DNA from: Streptomyces koelreuteriae
Lineage (GTDB): Bacteria > Actinomycetota > Actinomycetes > Streptomycetales > Streptomycetaceae
Reading direction: 5' to 3'
Assembly: GCF_018604545.1 (NCBI RefSeq)
Contig: NZ_CP075896.1
Span: forward strand, 7,626,001 to 7,690,000
Length of the DNA stretch: 64,000 nucleotides
In this document: positions 49,397 to 58,653 of the stretch, piece by piece
Layout: each line of letters opens with the position of its first letter
Position numbering within the stretch: position 1 is the stretch's first letter
Translations under genes and position numbers: made by a program
The notes under the pieces: model-generated
What the model was told of the DNA's origin: nothing
Databases searched by the model: none
The model's input: the letters and a program-made list of their open reading frames with translations, nothing else

Positions 49397-51850
49397 ATGA
49401 CGCAACCGGGAACCACCGGGGACGAGCCGGTGGCGGAGCCGGTGCAGGCCGACGGCGAGGCGGCAACGGCCAGAGCGGTCGTGGACGCACACGGAGGGCT
49501 GACCGGGTGGAGCGAAGGTGCACGACGGCTGCTGGGGTACCAGGAGGCGGAGGTCACGGGCCGCTCCGCGACCCTGCTGCTCGCCGACGAGCCGCTCGCC
49601 GACACACTGCGGTCCCTCGCGGGGCTGCGCCGGTGGAACGGCTCGGTGAACCTCCGCCATCGGGACGGCCACCTCGTCCGGGTGAGCCTCCTGGCACACC
49701 GCCGTGAGCGGCCCTCCGGCGACGGCAGCGGCCCCGAGTGGCTCCTCGTCTCCCCGGTCGCCGGCACCCGCAGCGAACTCGACGAGGACAGCCCGCACGG
49801 GTGGTCCCTCACCCAGTCCCCGTGCACCACCGCGCTCTACGACACGGAGCTGCGGCTGCTGCGGGCCAACGCGGACATGGAACGCGTGATGGGCCTGACC
49901 GAGGCCGAGATGCGCGGGCTGCGGGTGTCGGAGATCGTCCTCGACGCCGAGAGCGACCGCACCGAGGACCTGATGCGGCGGGTCCTGGCGACCGGCGAAC
50001 GGCAGCACATGCGAGCCGCCCTGCACCTGTCCGGCGATCCGCGGGAGAGCCTGTGGTCGGTCACCCTGGCGCCGGTGCACGACCCCGACGGCACGGTCCG
50101 GGGCGTCCTGCTGTCCGCCCACAACATGACCGAGGAGCACCTGGCCCGGCAGCGCCTCGCCCTGGTCGCCGAGGCCGGGGTCCGTATCGGCACCACCCTC
50201 GACCTGACCCAGACCGCTCAGGAAATGGCCGACGTCGCCGTCGGGCAGCTCGCGGACTTCGTCACCGTGGACCTGCTCCCCGACATCGAGGACGACCAGG
50301 AGCTGCGCGCCATGACCCTGCCCAGCCCGGTCATGCTGCGCCGGGTGGCCAACCAGTCGGTGCTGCCGGGCTGCCCCGAGGCCGTGGTGGATCTGGGCAC
50401 GGTCGCCGTCTACCCGAACGTCTCCCCGGCCGCCGAGGTCCTCGCCTCGGGACAGCCCCTGATCCACGAGGTGACCCCGGCCGGGGTGGCCAAGTGGGAG
50501 AACCAGGCCCCCGAGCGCGCGGAACGGGTACGCCGCTTCGGCTTCCACTCGGTCCTGGCGGTGCCGATGCGGGCCCGCGGCATCACACTCGGCGTGGCCA
50601 CCTTCACCCGGCACCGGAACCCGGAACCCTTCACCGAGGACGACCTGCTCCTGGGGCAGGAGATCACCGCCCGGGCGGCTCTGAGCATCGACAACGCCCG
50701 CCGCTACACCCGGGAGCGCACCACCGCGCTGACCCTGCAGAGCAGCCTGCTGCCGCAGGGCCATCCCCGCCAGCCCGCGGTCGAGACCGCCTCGCGTTAC
50801 CTTCCCGCCAGCGCGCAGGCCGGTGTGGGCGGCGACTGGTTCGACGTCATCCCGCTCTCCGGCGCCCGGGTGGGCCTCGTCGTCGGCGACGTCGTGGGGC
50901 ACGGGATCCAGGCCTCGGCCGCCATGGGACGCCTGCGCGCGACCGTGCGCACCCTGGCGGACGTCGACCTCCCGCCCGACGAGCTCATGACACACCTGGA
51001 CGATCTGGTGGACCGCCTGTCGGCCGAGGGCGACGACGCACCCGACAGCGCCCCCGACATAGGCGCCACCTGTCTCTACGCCGTCTACGACCCGGTCAGC
51101 CGACGCTGCTGCGTGGCACGCGCGGGCCACCCGGCGCCGGCCCTGCTCATCCCCGGCAGCGAACCCTTCCTGCTCGACCTTCCCGCCGGACCGCCCCTGG
51201 GGCTGGGCGGCCTGCCCTTCGAGTCGACCGAGATCGAACTGCCCGAAGGCAGCCTGCTCGCCCTCTACACCGACGGTCTCGTCGAGGCGCGCGGGCGCGA
51301 CATCGACCAGGGGGTCGACGACCTGCTCAAGACGCTGGCCCGAGCGGGATCCTCGCTGGAGAGCACCTGCGACGACGTGCTGCAGGCCCTCCTCCCGGAC
51401 CGGGCGGCCGACGACGTGGCGCTGCTGCTGGCCCGCACCAAGGCCCTGGACTCACGCCATGTGGCCGCCTGGGACGTCCCCCCGGAACCGTCCGAGGTCG
51501 CCCGCATCCGGCGCGGCGTCACGCGGCAGTTGCAGGAGTGGAACCTGGAAGAGGACGCGTTCGTCACTGAACTCGTCGTCAGCGAACTGATCACCAACGC
51601 CATCCGCTACGCCGAGCCGCCCATCGAACTGCGCCTGATCCTGGACCGCAACCTCATCTGCGAGGTCTCCGACACCAGCAGCACCGCACCGCACCTGCGC
51701 CGCGCCCTCACCTACGACGAAGGCGGCCGCGGCCTGCTCCTGGTCGCCCAACTCAGCCGCAGATGGGGCACCCGCCACGCCCGCCGCGGCAAAACGATCT
51801 GGGCGGAACAGGCCCTGTCGACAGGCGAATCCGGCCCGGCCGCGATGTGA
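49397..51850 (+). CDS. PAS-GAF-SpoIIE phosphatase with HATPase domain
   Basis: This 817-residue multi-domain regulator has two PAS-like domains (about 25-130 and 145-260), a GAF domain (about 270-440), a PP2C-type SpoIIE phosphatase (about 455-680; metal-site GVGGDWFDVIPL near 475, VGDVVGHGIQASAAMGRL, then YTDGLVEARG) and a C-terminal HATPase_c anti-sigma-like kinase domain (about 700-810; VTELVVSELITNAIRYAEPP, GGRGLLLVAQLSRRWG). It is predicted to act in an anti-sigma/anti-anti-sigma network, as many Streptomyces proteins of this type. It stands alone, divergent from the MFS gene. The ATG at 49397 is chosen over an upstream ATG at 49337 that lacks a site. Confidence 0.93.
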   Translation: MTQPGTTGDEPVAEPVQADGEAATARAVVDAHGGLTGWSEGARRLLGYQEAEVTGRSATLLLADEPLADTLRSLAGLRRWNGSVNLRHRDGHLVRVSLLAHRRERPSGDGSGPEWLLVSPVAGTRSELDEDSPHGWSLTQSPCTTALYDTELRLLRANADMERVMGLTEAEMRGLRVSEIVLDAESDRTEDLMRRVLATGERQHMRAALHLSGDPRESLWSVTLAPVHDPDGTVRGVLLSAHNMTEEHLARQRLALVAEAGVRIGTTLDLTQTAQEMADVAVGQLADFVTVDLLPDIEDDQELRAMTLPSPVMLRRVANQSVLPGCPEAVVDLGTVAVYPNVSPAAEVLASGQPLIHEVTPAGVAKWENQAPERAERVRRFGFHSVLAVPMRARGITLGVATFTRHRNPEPFTEDDLLLGQEITARAALSIDNARRYTRERTTALTLQSSLLPQGHPRQPAVETASRYLPASAQAGVGGDWFDVIPLSGARVGLVVGDVVGHGIQASAAMGRLRATVRTLADVDLPPDELMTHLDDLVDRLSAEGDDAPDSAPDIGATCLYAVYDPVSRRCCVARAGHPAPALLIPGSEPFLLDLPAGPPLGLGGLPFESTEIELPEGSLLALYTDGLVEARGRDIDQGVDDLLKTLARAGSSLESTCDDVLQALLPDRAADDVALLLARTKALDSRHVAAWDVPPEPSEVARIRRGVTRQLQEWNLEEDAFVTELVVSELITNAIRYAEPPIELRLILDRNLICEVSDTSSTAPHLRRALTYDEGGRGLLLVAQLSRRWGTRHARRGKTIWAEQALSTGESGPAAM

Positions 51851-51933
51851 GGCCTCCCACCCATCTCCTACTGTGTGCAGCGCGCCGGCCTCAGTTCCAG
51901 TACCACCGTGATGTCCACCAGGGGGAACCCATC

Positions 51934-52959
51934 ATGCCGCCCTACAGCCTCGAGAATCGGTTGGTCATCGGGATAGCGTCAAGCGCCCTCTTCGACCTCG
52001 CGGAGTCCGATGGTGTGTTCCGGGAGGAAGGTGAGGAGGGATATCGCGTATATCAGCGAGCCAATCTTGGCAACACGCTCCAGCCGGGTGTCGCCTTCCC
52101 CTTCATTCGCCGCATTCTGTCGCTGAACGACTTGAACCCGGAAGGTGATCCCCTGGTCGAGGTGATCATTCTTTCCCGCAACGACCCTGACACAGGGCTT
52201 CGAGTCATGCGGTCCATAGAATCGCACGGCCTGCCCATCAGCCGGGCCGTATTCATGCAAGGCCGGGCGCCGTACAAGTTCATGCGTGCTCTGCACATGT
52301 CCCTCTTCCTGTCCGCGGACGAGGGCGACGTACGGGAAGCGGTGGCCGCCGGGCTGCCTGCCGGGCGGGTTCTCGGGTCCGCCGTCGCCGATGACCCGGA
52401 GGACAGGGATCTGCGGATCGCCTTCGACTTCGACGGCGTTCTCGCCGGTGATGAATCGGAGCGGGTCTTCCAGCAGGGCGGTATGGAAGGGTTCCGGGCT
52501 CACGAGACCATGAACGTCGCCACCCCTCACGACGCGGGCCCGCTCCGTGACTTCCTGCGTGAAATCAACACGCTGCAGCGAAGGGAGGAAGAACGTCGCA
52601 GGGAGGACGAGGATTACGAGATCCGCGTCCATGTATCCATCATCACGGCCCGCAGCGCACCGGCGCATGAGCGCGCCATACTGAGTTTGGAAAACTGGGG
52701 AGTGACCGTCAATGACGCGTTCTTCCTCGGCGGCATCGACAAGAGCTCGATCATGGATGTGCTGCGCCCTCATATCTTCTTCGACGACCAGAAGTTGCAC
52801 CTCGAGGGGACTTCCCGGACAACCCCGAGCGTCCACATTCCCTTCGGGGTGGTCAATCAAGGGGAGAGCGGTCAAGAGGTGAGCGGCCAAGGGGAGAGCC
52901 CTACAATCCCACGATCCCGTTCCACCGCTTCCCGAATTCCACCCGCTCCGTCGACGTGA
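51934..52959 (+). CDS. cN-I-type cytosolic 5'-nucleotidase
   Basis: This 341-residue protein of the 5'-nucleotidase family PF06189 (NT5C1A-like) opens with VIGIASSALFDLAESDGVF, then VAFPFIRRILSLND, the HAD catalytic motif IAFDFDGVLAGDESERVF (about 160-177) and the late FFDDQKLHLE. It is expected to release nucleosides from nucleoside monophosphates. The gene is visibly less G+C-rich and uses A/T-ending codons more than its neighbours, which suggests recent acquisition. The C-terminal tail (about the last 30 residues, GESGQEVSGQGES-rich) reads into the end of the convergent PotD-like gene (59-base overlap) and is probably not part of the fold. GGGGGAA precedes the ATG. Confidence 0.85.
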   Translation: MPPYSLENRLVIGIASSALFDLAESDGVFREEGEEGYRVYQRANLGNTLQPGVAFPFIRRILSLNDLNPEGDPLVEVIILSRNDPDTGLRVMRSIESHGLPISRAVFMQGRAPYKFMRALHMSLFLSADEGDVREAVAAGLPAGRVLGSAVADDPEDRDLRIAFDFDGVLAGDESERVFQQGGMEGFRAHETMNVATPHDAGPLRDFLREINTLQRREEERRREDEDYEIRVHVSIITARSAPAHERAILSLENWGVTVNDAFFLGGIDKSSIMDVLRPHIFFDDQKLHLEGTSRTTPSVHIPFGVVNQGESGQEVSGQGESPTIPRSRSTASRIPPAPST

Positions 52960-54088
52960 TGTCACGCGCGACGGCGAGCCGGCTGCGCATCTCCGCGTCA
53001 GGGAAGATCAGCGGGTTCTCGGCGAGGGTGGCCGTCTCCTCGTCCTTGGCGGAGGCGAGGATCTCCTGGGCGGCCGGGACCGGGCAGACGTAGTTGACCC
53101 AGGCGGCGAGTTCGGCGGCGACCTCGGGGTCGTAGTAGTGGTCGATCAGCCGCTCGGCATTCGCCTTGTGGCGGGCGAGGTTGGGAATCATCAGGGACTC
53201 GGCCCACAGCTCGGCGCCCCCGTCGGGGACGACGAACTCGATGTCCGGGTCGTCCGCCTGAAGCTGGATGACATCGCCCGAGTACGCCTGACAGGCCAGG
53301 ACGTCCCCGCTCGACAGATCCTTGATGTAGTCGTTGCCGGTGAAGCGCCGGATCTGTCCCCGCCGCACCTGCTCCTCCACCTGGTCGCAGACCGTGTGGA
53401 AGTCGTCGGCCGTCCACCGGGTGATGTCGACGCCGTTGCCCTGCATCAGCAGCGCGAACGCCTCGTCCACACCGGACAGCAGCGTGACCCGTCCCTTCAG
53501 GTCACTCGCCCACAGATCGGAGACCTGCCGTATCTCCCGGCCGGTCCTGCGCCGGTTGTACGCGATCCCGGTGATCCCGGACTGCCACGGCACCGTGCAC
53601 TTACGGCCGGGGTCGAAGGCCGGCGAACGCAACTGCGGGTCCAGATAGCGGGTCACGTTGGGCTGCCGCGCCCGGTCCATCTCCTGCACCCAGCCGAGCC
53701 GCACGAACCGCGCGCACATCCAGTCACTGATGACGATCAGATCGCGGCCGGTGGGCTGATGGTTCATCAGCGCGGGACTGATCTTGCCGAAGAACTCGTC
53801 GTTGTCATTGATCTCCTCGACGTAGTCCACCGATACGCCCGTCCGCTTCTCGAAGCCCTCCAGCGTCGGCCGGCTCGCCTGGTTCTCGTCGTCGGTGTCG
53901 ATGTACAGCGGCCAGTTCGCCCAGATCAGCCGCCGATCAGTGGCGGACAGATCGGCCGCGGCACGGTCGCCGGGCCGCACATAAGCGGCCGGTACGCCAC
54001 ACCCGGCCAGTCCGCCGAGCACCGCACCGGAACCGACCGCACGCAGCAGGCTGCGGCGGGAGAGCGGAGGGATCGTCTTCAGGGGCAT
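52901..54088 (-). CDS. PotD-like polyamine-binding lipoprotein, orphan
   Basis: This 395-residue extracellular binding protein of the spermidine/putrescine type has a Tat lipoprotein signal: LSRRSLLRAVGSGAVLGGLA followed by the lipobox GCG with Cys34 as anchor. The mature part has LIWANWPLYIDTDDE, DYVEEINDNDEFFGKI, DLIVISDWMCARF and PDGGAELWAESLMIPN, as in PotD/PotF. The start is uncertain: ATG at 54088 or at 54130, neither with a strong ribosome site. No permease or ATPase gene adjoins it in the window. Confidence 0.88.
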   Translation of the reverse strand: MPLKTIPPLSRRSLLRAVGSGAVLGGLAGCGVPAAYVRPGDRAAADLSATDRRLIWANWPLYIDTDDENQASRPTLEGFEKRTGVSVDYVEEINDNDEFFGKISPALMNHQPTGRDLIVISDWMCARFVRLGWVQEMDRARQPNVTRYLDPQLRSPAFDPGRKCTVPWQSGITGIAYNRRRTGREIRQVSDLWASDLKGRVTLLSGVDEAFALLMQGNGVDITRWTADDFHTVCDQVEEQVRRGQIRRFTGNDYIKDLSSGDVLACQAYSGDVIQLQADDPDIEFVVPDGGAELWAESLMIPNLARHKANAERLIDHYYDPEVAAELAAWVNYVCPVPAAQEILASAKDEETATLAENPLIFPDAEMRSRLAVARDITSTERVEFGKRWNGIVGL

Positions 54089-54237
54089 TCGGGCAGCATG
54101 CCGCGCCTTGCGGGGCCGAACAATTGACATCGCGTCCGGAAGCCGGGCCGGTGTCCCGACACCCTGTCGAGCGGTGGGCGCCGCCGGAGGGTGTGGCAGT
54201 CCTTCTGACCTGCGAATCCATCGGGTCACATAACAGT

Positions 54238-54266
54238 TTGACTTTACTATCTCTTTTGGATTGGCT
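54238..54266 (+). promoter_or_regulatory. Possible promoter in an A+T-rich patch
   Basis: TTGACT (54238-54243) is followed after 17 bases by TTGGCT, within a locally A+T-rich stretch upstream of the MmpS-like gene. The -10 match is poor. Confidence 0.35.
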
Positions 54267-54302
54267 GCGGGCTCGACCATCACGATCCGGGGGGATCCCA
54301 CA

Positions 54303-54713
54303 ATGCACCGCACCATCCGTGCCGCCGTCTGCTCTGTCGCCGTCCTCGGCCTCGCGTTCGGTCTCAGCTCCTGTTCCGAGGCGGTGGACCAGGTCGACAA
54401 GGCCGTGGACGAGACGTACGAAGTCACCTACGAGGTGACGGGGAAGAACGTCGACTCGATCGAGTTCCACGGTGGTGGCGGCAAGGCTACGGACCCGAAG
54501 ATCGAGTCGGTGTCGAAGCCCGAACTGCCCTGGAAGAAGACGGTCAAGCTGCGGGGCATCATGCCGGCGGCGGTCATGCCGGTCGCGGCGGATCCCGAAG
54601 GCGCCCAGGTCGCCTGCAAGATCACCTACAAGGGCAAGGTGCTCGAGGAGCAGAGCGCCAAGGGCATGGTGACCGCAGGCGGTTGCATCGCGGAGTCCCC
54701 GGTCACCGGGTGA
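54303..54713 (+). CDS. MmpS-like secreted lipoprotein
   Basis: This 136-residue lipoprotein has a signal segment AAVCSVAVLGLAFGLSSC with a lipobox LSSC, Cys24 being the anchor. The body follows the MmpS/transport accessory pattern: VTYEVTGKNVDSIEF, LPWKKTVKLRG, VACKITYKGKVLEEQ and the C-terminal GGCIAESPV. No MmpL-type RND gene is near, so it is orphan here. GGGGGAT precedes the ATG. Confidence 0.85.
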   Translation: MHRTIRAAVCSVAVLGLAFGLSSCSEAVDQVDKAVDETYEVTYEVTGKNVDSIEFHGGGGKATDPKIESVSKPELPWKKTVKLRGIMPAAVMPVAADPEGAQVACKITYKGKVLEEQSAKGMVTAGGCIAESPVTG

Positions 54714-54730
54714 CCCTAGGAGGCCGTGGG

Positions 54731-54756
54731 CGGGGCCCCGGAAAAGCGGGGCCCCG
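54731..54756. terminator. Terminator between convergent genes
   Basis: CGGGGCCCCG occurs twice around GAAAAG and each copy is its own complement, so a 10-bp stem forms. The unit CGGGGCCCCGGAAAAG is also a 16-base direct repeat (54731 and 54747). It lies between the MmpS-like gene and the convergent peptidase gene. Confidence 0.65.
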
Positions 54757-54786
54757 GAAAAGGGGTCCCGCCTTCCGTGAACGGGG

Positions 54787-56445
54787 TCAGAAGCGGTCCG
54801 GGGCGCGATCCGGGAGCGGAGAGCCGGGGAGCGCGTCGCGCTGCTGGTTCTTCCGTGCCTCCGCGTTCGACTCGGCCGTCGCCTCGCAGGTCACGTCCTT
54901 CGCCGGGAGCTTGCCGGTGAGCAGATAGCCGGTGACCGTGCCGTCCGTGCACGCGTTGCCGTTCGGGTAGACACCATGGCCCTCGCCGCCGAGGACGGTG
55001 AGCATCTTCGAGCCCTTCAGGGCGGCGTGCAGGGCCTGGCCGCTGGGCAGCGGGGTCTGCGAGTCCCACTCGTTCTGGACGACCAGGGAGCGCACCTTGT
55101 TGTTCACCTTGGTCGCCGGTTCCACGGACTTGTCCCAGAAGGCACAGGGCTTGATGCTGGACGCGAAGTCACCGTAGAGCGGGTAACGGCCCTTGTCCTC
55201 GATGGCGTCCCGCCGGTAGCTCTCCGGATCGCGGGACCACGCGGCCGAGTTGTCGCCGCACGCCACGGCCCAGAAGCTCGCCGTCATGTTGTCGGACGGC
55301 GTCTCGACGGCATCGGCAGCGGCGCCGGCGCCTGCCGTGCCGGGCCTCTCCGATCCGGCGAACGCCGCGAGCTTCTTCGCGGAGGCCGGTTCGCCGGACG
55401 CGGCCTTCCTCAGCTCCACGATCGCCTCGGTGGCTTCGCGCGGGCTGAAGACCGCCCCGCGCATACCGCTGCGGATGTCATCTCCGGTGACCGGCTGCCC
55501 CTCCAGTTCGATGGGCTTCTCGTCGGCCTGCGCGACCAGGTCCCAGAAGGTGCGGTCGACCTTCTTCGGGGTGTCACCGAGGCCGTACGTCTCCGAACGC
55601 TCGGCGGCCCACCCGGTCCACCGGTCGAACGCGGGCTCGGCGCCCTCCGCCCACCATTGGATCATCCCCCGCCAGGCGCGCGCCGGATCCACCGCGCTGT
55701 CCAGCACGAACCGGTCCGTCCGGCCCGGGAAGAGCTGGGTGTAGACGGCGCCCAGATAGGTGCCGTACGAGTAACCCACGTACGAGATCTTCTTCTCGCC
55801 GAGGATCGCCCGGAGCAGATCCATGTCGCGCGCGGTGTTGCGGGTGGTGATGTGCGCGAGCGTGTCGCCCGCCTTCTCCTCGCACTTGGTCGCGACATCG
55901 CGTGCCCAGGCGACGTCCTTGTCGAACGTCTCCGCCTTGTACGGCCGCAGCCAGTTCTCCTCTTCCGGCTCCAGACCGCAGGAGACCGGGCTGCTCCGTC
56001 CCACTCCGCGCGGGTCGAAGCCGATGAGGTCGTACTTCGCCAGTGCGGACGCGGGGAGTCTCTCCTGCATCCCCAGCGGCATGTAGAGCCCCGGGCCCCC
56101 GGGGCCGCCGGGGTTGGAAAGCAGGACACCGCGTCGTTGGTCGGGCGCGGTGCTCTTGATCCGGGATATCGCCAAGTCGATCCGCTTGCCCCCGGGAGCC
56201 CGGTAGTCCAGCGGGACTTTGATCGTGGCGCACTCGAACTCCGCCGGAGCGTCGGCTTCGCAGCGCTTCCACCGCGGCTTCTGTTTCACATACCGGTCCA
56301 GTGCGACCTTGGACGCGGCTGAGGAAGAGGCGGTCGACGGGGTGGCGGCGGCCGGGGCGGCGGTGGCCGTCGGGGTGGCGAGCGCGGGAGCCAGCGTTGC
56401 CGTGACACCCACGGCCAACAGGGGCGCGAGACGTCGTCTGCGCAC
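54787..56445 (-). CDS. Secreted tripeptidyl aminopeptidase-like hydrolase
   Basis: This 552-residue secreted alpha/beta hydrolase of the Streptomyces TAP/SlpD family has a signal peptide in RRRRLAPLLAVGVTATLAPA followed by an Ala-rich cleavage region. The core shows LLSNPGGPGGPGLYM (oxyanion), the nucleophile elbow VGYSYGTYLGAVY, the acid in VQNEWDSQTPLPSG and the histidine in LGGEGHGVYPNG. The C-terminal TAP-like domain is present (about 440-540). The GTG start at 56445 is supported by GGAAGG nine bases upstream. It removes peptides from protein N termini in related enzymes; the substrate here is unknown. Confidence 0.92.
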   Translation of the reverse strand: MRRRRLAPLLAVGVTATLAPALATPTATAAPAAATPSTASSSAASKVALDRYVKQKPRWKRCEADAPAEFECATIKVPLDYRAPGGKRIDLAISRIKSTAPDQRRGVLLSNPGGPGGPGLYMPLGMQERLPASALAKYDLIGFDPRGVGRSSPVSCGLEPEEENWLRPYKAETFDKDVAWARDVATKCEEKAGDTLAHITTRNTARDMDLLRAILGEKKISYVGYSYGTYLGAVYTQLFPGRTDRFVLDSAVDPARAWRGMIQWWAEGAEPAFDRWTGWAAERSETYGLGDTPKKVDRTFWDLVAQADEKPIELEGQPVTGDDIRSGMRGAVFSPREATEAIVELRKAASGEPASAKKLAAFAGSERPGTAGAGAAADAVETPSDNMTASFWAVACGDNSAAWSRDPESYRRDAIEDKGRYPLYGDFASSIKPCAFWDKSVEPATKVNNKVRSLVVQNEWDSQTPLPSGQALHAALKGSKMLTVLGGEGHGVYPNGNACTDGTVTGYLLTGKLPAKDVTCEATAESNAEARKNQQRDALPGSPLPDRAPDRF

Positions 56446-56607
56446 GATATCGATCCTTCCGGTCGCATGTTCGGACGGGAAAGATCCTTCCGGAACCGGC
56501 GACGCGTACGGATCACTCGCTGGGGCTGCACACCCCTCCACCCTGGGGATGACACAACATGCCTTAGTGATACCGGAGTTGTAGGGGGCGGAGGCCCCGC
56601 GACGCCC

Positions 56608-57573
56608 TCAGTCCAGGAGCCTGCGCAGCCAGTCGGTTCGCGCTGCCGTCGCGGCCCGGGTGAGGGCCGCCTCGGGGGCGTATCCGTCGAAGGTGTGGTA
56701 GCCGCCGGGCCAGACGTGGAGTTCGGCCGCCGCCCCTGACTGCCAGAGGCGGGAGGCGTAGGTGACGACCTCGTCGCGGAAGGTTTCCGCGGATCCGACG
56801 TCCAGGTAGACCGGGGGCAGGCCCGACAGGTCCTGTGCCCGCGCCGGGGCGGCGTACGGCGACACCCCGGGGGTGGCCCGCCTGTCGCCCAGCAGCGCTG
56901 TCCAGCCCAGCTCGTTGGCCTTGCGGTCCCAGACGCCGAGGCCCTCCATCTGGTGGGCGGACGGGGTGTCGTTGCGGTCGTCGAGCATCGGGGCGAACAG
57001 CATCTGCCCCAGGGGGCGCGGCCCTTCACGGTCTCGGGACAGCAGGGAGAGAGCCGCGGCCAGTCCGCCGCCCGCGCTGTGTCCGGCGACGACGATCCGC
57101 TCGGGATCACCTCCGATGTCCTCGGCATGCTCCGCGATCCACGTCAGGCCGGCGTAGACGTCCTCGACGGGGGCCGGATGCGGGTGCTCCGGCGCGAGCC
57201 GGTACTCCACCGACACCACGACCAGGTCCAGTTCGCGAGCCCAGGCCAGGAAGGCGTCGATCCCTGACCGGTTGGTGCCGACGACCATGCCACCGCCGTG
57301 CACGTGGTAGAGGACGGGGCGACGGCCCGCGCGGGCGACGGGCCGGCAGATGAGCAGGGAGATGTCGGGGGCGTTCGGCGGCCCCGGCACGCTGCGCTCC
57401 TCCACCGTGAAGAAGCCGTCGTGGCCGAGCTGTTCGAGGGTGGGCGCGGTCGCACGCAGCAACGCGCGCTGTTCGGCGAGCACCTCGGGGGTGAGCGCGA
57501 AGGAACCGGCCTCACCGGCGGCGATCAGCACGTCGGCGAGTTCCGGATCGAACGGAGGTGGGCGCAGGGCCAC
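56608..57573 (-). CDS. HSL-family alpha/beta hydrolase (esterase/lipase)
   Basis: This 321-residue carboxylesterase-like enzyme of the hormone-sensitive lipase family has the HGGG oxyanion motif in VLYHVHGGGMVVGTNRSG, the catalytic Ser in VAGHSAGGGLAAAL, the acid expected in YLDVGSAETFRDEV and the His in WPGGYHTFDGYAP. It has no signal peptide. The GTG start at 57573 has GAGGAG just upstream. It lies 58 bases after the quinone oxidoreductase gene and may be read with it. Confidence 0.92.
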   Translation of the reverse strand: MALRPPPFDPELADVLIAAGEAGSFALTPEVLAEQRALLRATAPTLEQLGHDGFFTVEERSVPGPPNAPDISLLICRPVARAGRRPVLYHVHGGGMVVGTNRSGIDAFLAWARELDLVVVSVEYRLAPEHPHPAPVEDVYAGLTWIAEHAEDIGGDPERIVVAGHSAGGGLAAALSLLSRDREGPRPLGQMLFAPMLDDRNDTPSAHQMEGLGVWDRKANELGWTALLGDRRATPGVSPYAAPARAQDLSGLPPVYLDVGSAETFRDEVVTYASRLWQSGAAAELHVWPGGYHTFDGYAPEAALTRAATAARTDWLRRLLD

Positions 57574-57631
57574 GCCGACTCCTCGGGGTGGGGCGGGGCG
57601 GGTCTACGGGTCGGTCGGGGCAGCGCCGCGC

Positions 57632-58612
57632 TCAGTCGCGGACGTAGACGAGCTTGCCGCGCACGCCGCGGCCCGACAGCTCGACGAGTGCCGCCGGCAC
57701 CTCGTCCAGGCGGACGCGGCGCGCCAGCATCGGGTCGAGGCGGCCCTCGGCGGTGAGCGCGAGGAGGTCCGTCAGCATGCCGGAGAGCTGCGCGCGGGAC
57801 CGTTCGTCTCCGACCGTGTACGCCGCGCCGAGGGCGATCTCGTGCACGGAGGGCGCCATGCCGAACGGCGGTACGGCGCTCAGGTCCGGGCGGCCCGCGA
57901 TGGCTGCCAATCCGCCTCCGTGCGCCAGAAGGCGGAGGTTGGCGGTGGCGGAGTCGGTGCCGATGGTGTCGACCACGGCGTCCAGACCCCGGCCGTCCGT
58001 CAACTCGCGTACGCGCGTGGGGATGTCCTCGGTGCGGAAGTCGATGACCGCTTCCGCACCCAAGGCCTCGACATGCTCGGCGTTGTGCGCGGCCTCGGTG
58101 GCGAACACGCGGGCGCCGGCCAGGGCGGCGAGCTGTACGGCGAAGCCGCCCACCCCGCCCGCGCCGCCGGTGATCAGCACGGTGTCGCCCTTGCCGACGC
58201 CCAGACGGCGGATCACCGCCTGGTAGGCGGTCGGCCCGGCCGAGGGCAGGGCGGCCGCCGCCGCGGGGGCCAGACCGTCGGGGACGGGGGCGAGGACCGT
58301 GGCGTCGGCCAGGCTGTACTCGGCGAAGCCGCCGCGTTCGCGGATGTCGCCGTGGTACGCGACGCGTTGCCCCGGCCGGACGTGTGTCACGTGCTCGCCG
58401 ACGGCGTCCACGACGCCCACGACGTCCAGGCCCAGGACCGCCGGCCACTCCCACTCCGGGATGCCGTACGCGGCACGCTGGTAGTCCGAGGGGTTCAGAC
58501 CACAGGCCTCGACCTCGACTCTCACCTGCCCGGGTCCGGGCTCCGGGGTCGGCAGGTCGGCCGGGCGCAACGTGTCACAGGTGCCGGGCCGGTCGAGGAC
58601 AAGGGCGTGCAT
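57632..58612 (-). CDS. Quinone oxidoreductase-like MDR protein
   Basis: This 326-residue NADPH-dependent medium-chain reductase (zinc-free, quinone oxidoreductase branch) has an N-terminal GroES-like domain (about 1-120; VEACGLNPSDYQRAAYG, LGLDVVGVVDAVG) and a Rossmann domain with VLITGGAGGVGGFAVQLAAL. The zinc cysteines of alcohol dehydrogenases are absent. GAGGAGA precedes the ATG. It is 41 bases downstream of a TetR gene on the same strand, which is a common pairing for detoxification reductases. Confidence 0.92.
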   Translation of the reverse strand: MHALVLDRPGTCDTLRPADLPTPEPGPGQVRVEVEACGLNPSDYQRAAYGIPEWEWPAVLGLDVVGVVDAVGEHVTHVRPGQRVAYHGDIRERGGFAEYSLADATVLAPVPDGLAPAAAAALPSAGPTAYQAVIRRLGVGKGDTVLITGGAGGVGGFAVQLAALAGARVFATEAAHNAEHVEALGAEAVIDFRTEDIPTRVRELTDGRGLDAVVDTIGTDSATANLRLLAHGGGLAAIAGRPDLSAVPPFGMAPSVHEIALGAAYTVGDERSRAQLSGMLTDLLALTAEGRLDPMLARRVRLDEVPAALVELSGRGVRGKLVYVRD

Positions 58613-58653
58613 GGAAAGACTCTCCTCCTGGTGCGGTGCGGTGCGGTGCGTGC

